A stretch of DNA of 64,000 bases from UBA1433 sp964581565 (GCA_964581565.1 CAZOOZ010000003.1:1-64000), one strand, 5' to 3'. Shown: positions 41,101 through 48,120, numbered from the stretch's first letter. The notes: generated by a model from the letters alone, not told the origin. A program made the numbers and translations.

Positions 41101-43411
41101 CACTTTCACCTCCTGAAAATGTGTATAAATTCCAATCTATACTGTTCAGGAACCTTATTTCTTCGGATGTATTGTTAAAAGAAACTTGTGCTGTGTTTTT
41201 TTCTGTATTTCGCGTTCCATCAGTGTTCATGCCAAGGGTATCACTTGCTGTGGATGCTCCAGTTAGATTGTACTGCCAAGACCAATCACTCTTTTCAGTG
41301 ACCTCATAGTAACCCTTAGATAAATGAACGACGACTTTATTATTTGAAGTATCAGATACTCTGATCGTTTCATAGAAAGTTTTAAGCAATTCTGTTTTAT
41401 CAATATCGCTGTATTGTTTAATTTCGAATAAAAATGTTTGATCTGGATTTTCAGTTCCATCAATCGATTTTGTAATAACCAGGCTTCCGTCCTCTACATT
41501 TGCCGTATAGTTTGCAGAATCCGTAATCTGGGTCGCCTGCGTACCTACCGGCAAGTAATAAATCTCACCGGTACTTTTTGTATATCCGATTAAGGTTGTT
41601 GTATCATTAAGAGGAGTCCATACCGAATTATCCGAAAAATCAATATAATCAACAGGATTCGCGGTAACGGCTAAATGAAATGACATTGTATTATCGGGCT
41701 TGATACCTGTTGTAAAGGTAGGATCCCAAAGATAAGTTAGCAGATTACTTGGGTAAGCATAATTCATATTCTGAGAAATCATATCATTCTGCGCCGTAGC
41801 TTGATCTCTTGGAATGGTTTCACCTAAAAATATATTGTCTTCTATATTAACTGCATTTAATTTAAAGGGTATATTCACTGTCGGACTTGGAAACGATCCA
41901 ATATTTTCGTTATCAATATAAATAGCTGAAATATTAGGAATATTTGTAGGGATAACATTTCCTCCTATAAAGTCTTCCTTTGGTTTTATATATGCAGCTA
42001 CCTTAAAACCCTTACCATCTTCTATAGTGCCGGGTTCTATTTTTTCCTGACTCCATTGAATATAAATTCCATTTGCATCCTGCATAATTGTGCCTGTCTG
42101 ACCTTCTGCTGTAAAAGTATCTCCCACATTTAATATACTGCCGTTTTCATCAACAATATTAAACCGGGAATCAATGTAGTCTTTTATCACTACATCCTCT
42201 AGTGTCTGCCCTGTTTCTTCGGCGATGCTTTGAAATATATTATTTAAACCTTCTGCAGAATCGGCTGTGAAATAATAATCATAGCCATCAGAGCTCGTCG
42301 CTGTCTGGCTACTGTCATTATCACTTGATGCCCATGCCATATAACGATGTACTAAAATATCTACGTTAGCCGGAAAGATGCCTATACAATATTGCACAGC
42401 TCCACATCCCGGTTCATTGACCGCTGTTCGAGGAGAGTCTATGCTGGTGCCGGCTCGAAAATCATTAAACGTCACATTACTGTTTACGTAAGTACCTCTC
42501 TGTCCTTTTATAATGGCCGCTTGATTAATTGCCGCTGCCGCATATCTTGAACCGTCATTGTTGTCAAAACCATAATCTCCCGGCTCACCATCTGTGAACA
42601 TAATAACGACCCTGTTTCTCTCGGTTTGTGTATCTGCCTGAAAAATATCTGCCGCCATTCCCAATCCTTCATTTGAATGTGTCGCTCCATTGCCATTCAG
42701 GCTGTTAATTGCATTTATGATGTCATTATTAATTGTGTCTCCGCTATCTACACTTACCAGCCCACCTGTAAGATTTTCTGCATCAGATTCAAAAGATACT
42801 ACGGCGATTCTGCTTGTTGGCGACTGTGTATACACCGTTTGCACAAATGCATTTGCCGCAGTTTTCAATGCTTGCAATTTTGTTACTGATGTACTTGTCA
42901 TGCTATAAAAAGGTTTAGCTGTCGGAGTTGAAGTATTTCTGCTTCCTGCAGCATCATCATCTCCGTCCGGATCCCAAGCAACATAATAATTTACATTATT
43001 TATGCGATATCTCCATCTATTTACACTGCTGCGATATGTAGTCCGCATATATTGCCCATTTACATGAACATAATATGTCTGATCTGTATCAGGCGAATTT
43101 GTAATAGCCACGTAATTTTCAGTCGTACTCAATATGTCATCCATGCTTCCAGAATCATCCAAAACTAAGATGATATCGCACGGTTTGGATGTCACAATAA
43201 TATTAGATTCTGTTGTAGATGTAATATCTAATTTAAATATTTGTCTGCCATCTGCATCGGGTGTGCCGTAGGGTGTGGCAGTTTTATTGATCGTAAGACC
43301 TTCTATTGGTGATGTATAATCGCCTGCAAACACTTTAAATGATGACGGTTCAAGTGATATTAAAAGAATAATAATGAACATTATGCAAAAAAACTTAAGG
43401 TTTTTTCTCAA
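41093..43411 (-). CDS. Secreted von Willebrand factor A domain adhesin-like protein
   Basis: The 772-residue protein has a signal peptide (to about residue 30), a beta domain, and a VWA domain with the full metal site DDSGSMD (85-91), a Thr in MIMFTDGEPGD-type sequence (VVIMFTDGEPGDYG) and a large Tyr/Arg/Asp-rich insertion (95-165). A middle region (410-640) has beta repeats and a Cna-B-like domain (650-735) with EVTEKSDWSWQYN. There is no LPXTG or membrane anchor; the chain ends SGGESDE. It starts with TTG behind GGGGGTG. It is the first gene of the surface locus and a likely tip or adhesive subunit. Confidence 0.9.
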   Translation of the reverse strand: MRKNLKFFCIMFIIILLISLEPSSFKVFAGDYTSPIEGLTINKTATPYGTPDADGRQIFKLDITSTTESNIIVTSKPCDIILVLDDSGSMDDILSTTENYVAITNSPDTDQTYYVHVNGQYMRTTYRSSVNRWRYRINNVNYYVAWDPDGDDDAAGSRNTSTPTAKPFYSMTSTSVTKLQALKTAANAFVQTVYTQSPTSRIAVVSFESDAENLTGGLVSVDSGDTINNDIINAINSLNGNGATHSNEGLGMAADIFQADTQTERNRVVIMFTDGEPGDYGFDNNDGSRYAAAAINQAAIIKGQRGTYVNSNVTFNDFRAGTSIDSPRTAVNEPGCGAVQYCIGIFPANVDILVHRYMAWASSDNDSSQTATSSDGYDYYFTADSAEGLNNIFQSIAEETGQTLEDVVIKDYIDSRFNIVDENGSILNVGDTFTAEGQTGTIMQDANGIYIQWSQEKIEPGTIEDGKGFKVAAYIKPKEDFIGGNVIPTNIPNISAIYIDNENIGSFPSPTVNIPFKLNAVNIEDNIFLGETIPRDQATAQNDMISQNMNYAYPSNLLTYLWDPTFTTGIKPDNTMSFHLAVTANPVDYIDFSDNSVWTPLNDTTTLIGYTKSTGEIYYLPVGTQATQITDSANYTANVEDGSLVITKSIDGTENPDQTFLFEIKQYSDIDKTELLKTFYETIRVSDTSNNKVVVHLSKGYYEVTEKSDWSWQYNLTGASTASDTLGMNTDGTRNTEKNTAQVSFNNTSEEIRFLNSIDWNLYTFSGGESDE

Positions 43412-43537
43412 TTCGTTTCACCCCCTCGTGTTTTTGTAAATATTTTCGCGCATAAAAATAACACTCGATCCAAGTTTGAAAGAGTAGGCTATTTTTTAAC
43501 ATAACTTTTATGTTTTTTATATTTTTTTGGAAATTTC

Positions 43538-43563
43538 ATTCATACTGTAGAAATCGTATGAAT
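43538..43563. promoter_or_regulatory. Palindromic operator-like site upstream of the surface locus
   Basis: ATTCATAC (43538-43545), ten bases, GTATGAAT (43556-43563): a perfect eight-base inverted repeat about 130 bases before the TTG start of the VWA gene. The geometry suits a dimeric repressor or activator. I do not know the protein. Confidence 0.5.
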
Positions 43564-43840
43564 ATTTACAGATAATCTAAAAGGCTTTTTCCTTAATAAC
43601 ACTAATTTGAAATAAATGAATATGTACATATTTGAATATAATAATTATTTATTATTATCTGTAATAATTTTAATATTATGACTTTGTCATATTTTATTAA
43701 TTTATATTATTATCATACTCCTTTGCATTAAAATAAAATCATACAATTATTTTATATCTATCAATATATGGTATTAAAACATACCGTATTAGCTATTTAT
43801 GTCATATTTGGTCAAGCATATTATATTTTCAACAAACAAA

Positions 43841-43869
43841 AAAATCCAATCTTTGACAGATTGGATTTT
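43841..43869 (-). terminator. Terminator after the MBL-fold gene
   Basis: AAAATCCAATCT (43841-43852) pairs perfectly with AGATTGGATTTT (43858-43869), five-base loop, 14 bases past the stop on the minus strand. Confidence 0.85.
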
Positions 43870-43882
43870 AATTTTATTGTTT

Positions 43883-44587
43883 TTAATCATAATAAAAACT
43901 TATATTTTTAAAATCATACCTATTTGGTTTTGCCCACTCAAGATCGACCGGTATTGCTGAAAGATCACCTTCATATAGTTTTTGAGCTCCTGTAATCAGC
44001 GCAGGAAAAATATCTGTATCTATCGGCAGCATATGATGCGACGGTAAGATAATATCAAATGCTTCTTGCATGTTGCGGAGCTTTTTTAAACTTTCAATGA
44101 GTGCTTCTATTGAACGATGTGCACCAAACATATACATCGGACCGGTTTGCACCGAATCCCCCGGAATCAAAATTTTATTTTCACGATCTAACAGTGCAAT
44201 GCTCCCCGGACTATGCCCCGGGATTTCGATAATCTCCCATTTGCGATCACCAAGATCTAATATATCACTTTCAACTAAAGGATAAAGCGTTATATTTTTT
44301 GATTTGCATTTTGTACGGAAAAAAGCGAATTCTGAAGGATTCAGATATAATTCATAAAATGCATCTGTTCCTCCAATATGGTCAGTATCCGCATGGGTTA
44401 TAACTACTTTTATGTTTTTAGAAGCATTTTTTTCAATAAACCCCTTTATATCTCCACCGCCATACCCCGTATCGACTAATACATCACCTTTTGATCCGGA
44501 CAATAAAAACATACGCACACCTTGTTCTTCAATAATTGTGATGCCTTTTTGAAACTCATATACATTATATATCTGCGAATTTTGCAT
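43883..44587 (-). CDS. MBL-fold metal-dependent hydrolase
   Basis: The 234-residue protein has the metallo-beta-lactamase motif THADTDHIGG, a later ligand in IEIPGHSPGS and another histidine in LPSHHMLP, the pattern of glyoxalase II-like or quorum-type lactonase hydrolases. Two zinc or iron atoms would be bound. No signal peptide is present. The substrate is unknown. It is the last ordinary chromosomal gene before the prophage: the tRNA terminator and the displaced tRNA end lie just upstream of its start at 44587. Confidence 0.85.
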   Translation of the reverse strand: MQNSQIYNVYEFQKGITIIEEQGVRMFLLSGSKGDVLVDTGYGGGDIKGFIEKNASKNIKVVITHADTDHIGGTDAFYELYLNPSEFAFFRTKCKSKNITLYPLVESDILDLGDRKWEIIEIPGHSPGSIALLDRENKILIPGDSVQTGPMYMFGAHRSIEALIESLKKLRNMQEAFDIILPSHHMLPIDTDIFPALITGAQKLYEGDLSAIPVDLEWAKPNRYDFKNISFYYD

Positions 44588-44680
44588 TTAGCCTACTCCT
44601 CTCAAATTTTTAATATACTGTATTTAAAGTATATAAATAAATATGACGATAATCAATATATATTATATATATAAAAATAT

Positions 44681-44710
44681 AAAAACCTGATAAAAAAATC
44701 AGGTTTTTTA
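44681..44710 (-). terminator. Terminator downstream of the tRNA locus
   Basis: AAAAACCTGAT (44681-44691) pairs with ATCAGGTTTTT (44698-44708) around AAAAAA. Lying just past the tRNA 3' fragment on the same strand, it is probably the original terminator of the tRNA gene. Confidence 0.8.
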
Positions 44711-44733
44711 TTATTTTATTGGCTGCAAATTTA

Positions 44734-44774
44734 TGGTGCGCCGTAAGGGATTCGAACCCCTGGCCTTTCGGTTC
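44734..44774 (-). other. Prophage left attachment site: 3' fragment of a tRNA gene
   Basis: On the minus strand these 41 bases read GAACCGAAAGGCC, a T-arm AGGGGTTCGAATCCCTT, then ACGGCGCA and CCA: the 3' part of a tRNA from the last anticodon base onward. The T-arm pairs (one G-U) and the acceptor end ACGGCGC would match a 5' GCGCCGT, which is common in tRNA-Arg. The base before AA-CCGAA is G, so the anticodon ends in G, consistent with NCG (Arg). The 5' half is missing, so this is the displaced end, and the intact gene should lie at the far right end of the prophage. Confidence 0.88.
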
Positions 44775-44789
44775 AATTTTGGCTTTTTT

Positions 44790-44910
44790 ATAACTTTATA
44801 TAAGTTTGTAAAACATTCGTTTAGCCCTTATTTTTCAACGTTTTTATAAAATATGGCAACATAACTTTATACATCCTTACAAAACTTTGGCGGGAAAATG
44901 GCGGGAAAAA
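44790..44910. repeat. Arm-type and tandem repeats beside the attachment site
   Basis: Two 25-base direct repeats, 44790-44814 and 44861-44885, share ATAACTTTATA and AAAAC and match at 19 of 25 positions. They are 71 bases apart, start to start. Right after the second, an 11-base unit GGCGGGAAAAT (44889-44899) recurs as GGCGGGAAAAA (44900-44910). This layout is what arm-binding sites of a tyrosine integrase look like on one side of the core. No protein-coding gene is needed to explain the region. Confidence 0.65.
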
Positions 44911-44914
44911 TTTG

Positions 44915-45409
44915 CTATAATTTATTATGTTTTCTTGCTGATAATTCTATCCATCTTCCTAAATCATTATACGAATTTAACGAGCTTGTATAGTCATATA
45001 TTCCATCTGCTATCTCATCAAAATATAGGTATCTTCCATTTTTATACCCAATTAGTGCGCGCGTATTCCCTCTATTGCAATATTGTTGAGTTCTCATATC
45101 TTTTAATCTATTTATATGTACACCTATTATGCCATTGTTCCGTTCATAGCTCTGCATTATTTCATACTGTACATATTTTCTTTCGAGTGTTTCTTCTCCT
45201 ATTAAAACAACTGTAACTGAACTCCCCTTTAATTGTTTATCGATCCAATTTTTAACTGCTGTTTCTCCAATCTTTTTAAGTTTTTCAAATTCGGCATGAT
45301 CAAAAAAATTTGCTTCTTTAACGCCAGGAACAACCCAACTATTTCGAACAATATTTGCTCTATTTATGTCTTTTTCATAATGAAAACTAAAAAATACATG
45401 TCGTGCCAT
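44915..45409 (-). CDS. ThsB-like TIR-domain protein (DUF1863 type)
   Basis: The 164-residue protein begins MARHVFFSFHYEKDINRAN, followed by RNSWVVPG, a lysine-rich helix with WIDKQLKGSSVTVVLIG and then ETLERKYVQYEI with Glu83. These blocks match the TIR-like family that includes ThsB of Thoeris, in which the equivalent Glu is needed to turn NAD into a signalling molecule. The C-terminal part (100-164) is less conserved. ThsA is absent. Its ATG at 45409 lies one base past the stop of the membrane protein gene, with AGGAGG inside that gene, so the two proteins are made together. Likely an anti-phage sensor. Confidence 0.85.
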   Translation of the reverse strand: MARHVFFSFHYEKDINRANIVRNSWVVPGVKEANFFDHAEFEKLKKIGETAVKNWIDKQLKGSSVTVVLIGEETLERKYVQYEIMQSYERNNGIIGVHINRLKDMRTQQYCNRGNTRALIGYKNGRYLYFDEIADGIYDYTSSLNSYNDLGRWIELSARKHNKL

Positions 45410-45410
45410 A

Positions 45411-45836
45411 TCAATTTCCTCCTTTAAATTTAATTATAATTATTAATATAAAAAAAATAACAATTGGAACATAGAAAGCCCAAATACATGGCGCTTTGAT
45501 ACAATCTAATGCTCTTGTTTTATGTTCTTTACTATTTTTATATCTATTTATCTTTAAAGAATAATCGATTAATTTATCCGATTGACATATTTCTTCATAT
45601 AATTTTCTATATGCTTTTTCAAGTTTAAAATAATAGATATCTATCGCTCCGAAAAAAAATATAGGTAATATTAACCAAATTGATTCACATATATTATTTT
45701 TTGAAAATAATATAATTAATATTCCTGAAAAAACAGTTGCGGTGAATCCCTTAATTATTAATGACCCTGACGACATTCTTCCAATAACATTTTGGATCAT
45801 TTGAAGATAAGCTATTTTATTACTATCATCCATCAT
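45411..45836 (-). CDS. Three-TM membrane protein coupled to the TIR gene
   Basis: The 141-residue protein starts with a helix MMDDSNKIAYLQMIQNVIGR, then two membrane segments close together (about 26-46 and 50-70) with a short turn, a cytoplasmic helical part rich in Lys and Glu (KLEKAYRKLYEEICQ), and a third membrane segment (about 117-138) ending in a short basic tail. This is like small effector membrane proteins (SLATT-like) that open the membrane when a signal arrives. From memory, relatives with IGRMSS-type starts occur next to TIR genes. I cannot name the family. The pair fits a signal-and-pore defence system. Confidence 0.6.
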   Translation of the reverse strand: MMDDSNKIAYLQMIQNVIGRMSSGSLIIKGFTATVFSGILIILFSKNNICESIWLILPIFFFGAIDIYYFKLEKAYRKLYEEICQSDKLIDYSLKINRYKNSKEHKTRALDCIKAPCIWAFYVPIVIFFILIIIIKFKGGN

Positions 45837-45865
45837 TTACACCAATAAAGTATTTTATAATTTGT

Positions 45866-45874
45866 ATTATAACA
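45866..45874 (-). promoter_or_regulatory. Extended -10 promoter of the membrane-protein/TIR operon
   Basis: On the minus strand TGT-TATAAT (45874-45866) is an extended -10 box about 30 bases before the ATG of the membrane protein gene. The -35 region is weak (ATGTTA, 18-base spacer). The operon therefore has its own promoter, separate from phage late transcription. Confidence 0.5.
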
Positions 45875-46061
45875 CATTAAGTAATATTTTAACATTAAAT
45901 AATCATATAACAATTATATTGTTTTTCTTTTACTAAACTCTATATAATTTTCATTTTCTGAAGGTTTCATATAACGTTTTTTAATATATATAAATATGAA
46001 TAACAAATAAAAAACGCTTAAAATTGATTTTGAAGCCTTGTTTTTTAAAGGTTTTTAGCAA

Positions 46062-46087
46062 AAAAGAGAGGTATCAACCTCTCTTTT
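46062..46087 (-). terminator. Terminator after the 40-residue protein gene
   Basis: AAAAGAGAGGT (46062-46072) pairs perfectly with ACCTCTCTTTT (46077-46087), four-base loop, immediately after the stop at 46089. It isolates the membrane-protein/TIR operon from upstream phage transcripts. Confidence 0.85.
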
Positions 46088-46088
46088 A

Positions 46089-46211
46089 TTATTTTTTTAT
46101 GGGAATTTTGAATGCTTTTTTCCCATAATCCTTTGCATAGTATGTCACACCGTTAATTGTTATGCTTGCCCGATAAATGTATGTGACATCATATGTTTCT
46201 TTGTACCACAT
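46089..46211 (-). CDS. 40-residue phage accessory protein
   Basis: A 40-codon frame starts at ATG 46211 behind AGGAG and reads MWYKETYDVTYIYRASITIN, then GVTYYAKDYGKKAFKIPIKK. The chain is aromatic and basic, likely a small beta-sheet of two or three strands. I recall similar short frames in clostridial prophages, usually unannotated, but cannot confirm. No function can be given. Its stop is followed directly by a strong terminator, and the ImmA/IrrE gene ends 98 bases upstream. The ribosome site and codon content argue for a real gene. Confidence 0.65.
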   Translation of the reverse strand: MWYKETYDVTYIYRASITINGVTYYAKDYGKKAFKIPIKK

Positions 46212-46308
46212 ATTTCTCTTCTCCTATTCTGACGGAGCACAATTTTCTTGACGGGAAGAAAAATTTGTGTTAACATACATATGTACAATATAGAGGTATG
46301 TTACGGAT

Positions 46309-46890
46309 TCAACCGTCGTATTTCCTATCTAAAATGGTGACTGTGGTAGAGTCACTATTTTTTTCTAATTGAATATGATTTTTTTGATAATTTGCTGCTG
46401 TATACGATACATTACACTTGCCCATAATTTCTATAACAGACATATCTTGTATAAAAGTATAAGGCATAAGAAGCTCGCCTGCAAAGCAATTAGCTTGCCA
46501 CTCAGGATCTTCGTATGCCTCAACTGGTCTTTTTATTAAATTACGCTGAAACCCAACTTCTGCTAAACACATAAGAACATAGTGTCCCATTTCATGAGCG
46601 ATAGAAAAGCGAGCAGTTCCATCTCCTTTGCATGCGTTATCATAAACGCTTTCTTTTATTCTGATATAGTGATTCATTACATCAGTATCACCTTGTACAG
46701 AATTTGCAAAATATTTATCTTCGACTATTTCAAAATTGAATCCATATTCTGAAAATTCATCTTGCATTTTTTCAATGACTTCTTCAACAGGGAAATATAG
46801 CTTATTTTCGTATCCAAAATATTTTTTAAAAATTAATGCCACTCTTCGTATTTCTACCCGAGATAAAGGTTTTGCAATGTAGTCGCTCAA
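46309..46890 (-). CDS. ImmA/IrrE-family metallopeptidase
   Basis: The 193-residue protein contains a zinc-peptidase motif, ARFSIAHEMGHYVL (His99-Glu100...His103), followed by the third-ligand region NCFAGELLMP, the signature of the ImmA/IrrE group. These peptidases cleave partner repressors of the XRE family and thereby turn on mobile-element genes. The upstream gene, two bases away, encodes just such an XRE protein. The pair could control the element or act as a toxin-antitoxin-like module. ATG at 46890 lies after AAGGAG. Confidence 0.92.
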   Translation of the reverse strand: MSDYIAKPLSRVEIRRVALIFKKYFGYENKLYFPVEEVIEKMQDEFSEYGFNFEIVEDKYFANSVQGDTDVMNHYIRIKESVYDNACKGDGTARFSIAHEMGHYVLMCLAEVGFQRNLIKRPVEAYEDPEWQANCFAGELLMPYTFIQDMSVIEIMGKCNVSYTAANYQKNHIQLEKNSDSTTVTILDRKYDG

Positions 46891-46892
46891 TA

Positions 46893-47249
46893 TTAACTTT
46901 CTCCTTCAAGTATCCTTAAAATATTTTTTGTTGTGTCCTTATCAAGATCTTTAAATTTTCTTGCAAACACTAACGCTAAATCGCGCTTGTCTGATTCCAT
47001 ACCACCAAGATCTACTTTAATATTTTTCTTATCTTCTTTAATGGCGTTTTCCAACAATTTTACTGTATTTCCATCTAATGAATAGTAAGCTTGTAATTCT
47101 CGGATTAATGTATCAGGAACTTGTCGTTTTCCGACTTCTATAGCAGATAAATATGAAGATGATACTTTTAAATTCTCAGCCATATCTTTTAGAATCTCAT
47201 CACGATCAATTCTTATCTTTCTGAGAAGCTTTCCGAATTCAGTAGCCAT
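46893..47249 (-). CDS. XRE-family HTH regulator
   Basis: The protein starts MATEFGKLLRKIRIDRDEI and has an XRE helix-turn-helix (DMAENLKVSSSYLSAIEVGKR, residues about 22-42), followed by a helical tail to residue 118 that probably makes contact with the ImmA/IrrE partner. ATG 47249 has AAGGAAGG seven bases upstream; an earlier ATG at 47273 has its own AGAGG site and would add eight residues, so two starts may be used. Its promoter carries a palindrome over the spacer, a sign of self-repression. Confidence 0.9.
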   Translation of the reverse strand: MATEFGKLLRKIRIDRDEILKDMAENLKVSSSYLSAIEVGKRQVPDTLIRELQAYYSLDGNTVKLLENAIKEDKKNIKVDLGGMESDKRDLALVFARKFKDLDKDTTKNILRILEGES

Positions 47250-47291
47250 TATAATACCTTCCTTTTTTTCCATTTATTTCCTCTACAAATT

Positions 47292-47320
47292 AATATAACA
47301 CAATAAGATTATATTGTCAA
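47292..47320 (-). promoter_or_regulatory. Promoter and operator of the XRE-ImmA pair
   Basis: On the minus strand TTGACA (47320-47315) and TATATT (47297-47292) are 17 bases apart. The palindrome ACAATA (47300-47305), six bases, TATTGT (47312-47317) covers the spacer and part of the -35. Binding of the XRE protein here would block polymerase. Confidence 0.75.
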
Positions 47321-47468
47321 CAGTTTGTACAATTATTTTATAAATAGTATTTATTGTTCGCATATTGTATCTTTCAATGTTCATTTTTTGTAATTATTAT
47401 AACTATTACGGGCAATAAAAAAAGAGCGGTATTAAATCGTTCTTTAGAAAAGCAAAGACAATATTTCT

Positions 47469-47792
47469 TTATTTTAATATAAAAAAATAATATTTACTAT
47501 TTATCATTTCATTTTGAATTTTTGCCTCTTGTACCATATCCCAGTCTCTACGGGCGGATAAAAAATAAGGATATATACCCTGTTTTCTCAAGTCTTCTAA
47601 CTTATCTTTTTTATTGTTCAATATAGTTTTAATGTGTATTTTACTTGTTTCTGTCAAATCATTCTCTAAATAAAGATTATTGCTAACAAGAAATACTCCA
47701 CAATTGCTGCAATCCAGTCGTTTTGCCGTGAAATTCGCAACTGGTAATTCGTTGTTTAATTCTGCGTTACAAATAGGGCATTTTATATTCAT
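47469..47792 (-). CDS. Small zinc-ribbon protein
   Basis: The 107-residue protein has CPICNAEL at the start and CSNCGVFLVSNNL further on, two CxxC pairs that make a zinc ribbon. The rest is helical and basic with LNNKKDKLEDLRKQG. No enzyme motif is present. Prophages often carry such proteins of unknown use. It lies after a 26-base tandem repeat array and before the XRE gene on the same strand. The call is limited to the zinc ribbon. Confidence 0.7.
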   Translation of the reverse strand: MNIKCPICNAELNNELPVANFTAKRLDCSNCGVFLVSNNLYLENDLTETSKIHIKTILNNKKDKLEDLRKQGIYPYFLSARRDWDMVQEAKIQNEMINSKYYFFILK

Positions 47793-47914
47793 TTTTTCAC
47801 TCCTATATTATTATATTTTGTATTTGTATTATAACATAATAAAACGGAAAATAAAAACTGTACTGAGTATCGTTTTATTTATAGACAATAAAAAGAGGGG
47901 CGCTAACCCATCTT

Positions 47915-47992
47915 TTGAACTATCTGGAATTACCGGATTGTTGAACTTTTAGGAATAACCTAATAGTTGAACTTGTGAGAAATCCTTACAAG
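47915..47992. repeat. Three tandem 26-base units, each a hairpin
   Basis: Units at 47915-47940, 47941-47966 and 47967-47992 all begin TTGAACT. In each, five bases (TTGAA) are followed by an eight-base arm, five-base loop and eight-base arm. Arms: CTATCTGG/CCGGATTG, CTTTTAGG/CCTAATAG and CTTGTGAG/CTTACAAG. The arms differ between units but keep pairing, with at most one mismatch and one G-T pair, while the linker is constant. The structure, not the sequence, seems conserved. Confidence 0.75.
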
Positions 47993-47996
47993 CTCA

Positions 47997-48053
47997 TTAT
48001 TTCACATCTACATGTACGGCACCAAAATATAAGGATATAAAACTTTCGACCTA
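47997..48053 (-). pseudogene. Remnant of an endolysin 3' end
   Basis: On the minus strand 48026-47997 encodes FGAVHVDVK and a stop, identical to the last nine residues of the endolysin at 48167-48898. Nucleotides match at about 26 of 30 positions, including silent differences. Further upstream the frame reads SFISLY, loosely similar, then meets a stop at 48053. This is the tail of a second M15-type lysin gene that was lost by deletion or recombination. Confidence 0.75.
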
Positions 48054-48120
48054 ATAAAATTTTGTAGCCAACTATTATGTAGTTGTCTATTATTGTATCA
48101 TGATGATTTTAAGCAATAAA

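Larger units (their letters stand above)
43412..43882. other. Intergenic region upstream of the surface locus
   Basis: About 470 bases of very AT-rich DNA without a gene. It should hold the promoter of the surface locus, but I see no clear -35/-10 pair for it. Its main features are a palindrome at 43538-43563 and a terminator for the facing gene at 43841-43869. Confidence 0.6.

Noticed and set aside
43412..43500. Possible c-di-GMP riboswitch before the surface locus
   Set aside because: A stretch like AGCCTACTCTTTCAAAC drew attention because matrix genes are often so controlled, but the required GEMM core sequences are absent.
44734..44774. A functional tRNA gene
   Set aside because: Only the 3' part from the anticodon end is present; the D-arm and 5' acceptor strand are replaced by unrelated phage DNA.
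44887..45216. 109-codon plus-strand frame beginning in the attachment region
   Set aside because: Antisense to the TIR gene; it starts within the GGCGGG tandem repeat and has no ribosome site. It briefly looked like an integrase tail, but no integrase motif follows.
47680..47952. 90-codon plus-strand frame ending in the tandem repeats
   Set aside because: Mostly antisense to the zinc-ribbon gene; no ribosome site; its last part simply translates the repeat array.
47915..47992. CRISPR array
   Set aside because: Units are directly abutting with no spacers and each contains its own hairpin; there are no cas genes in the window.
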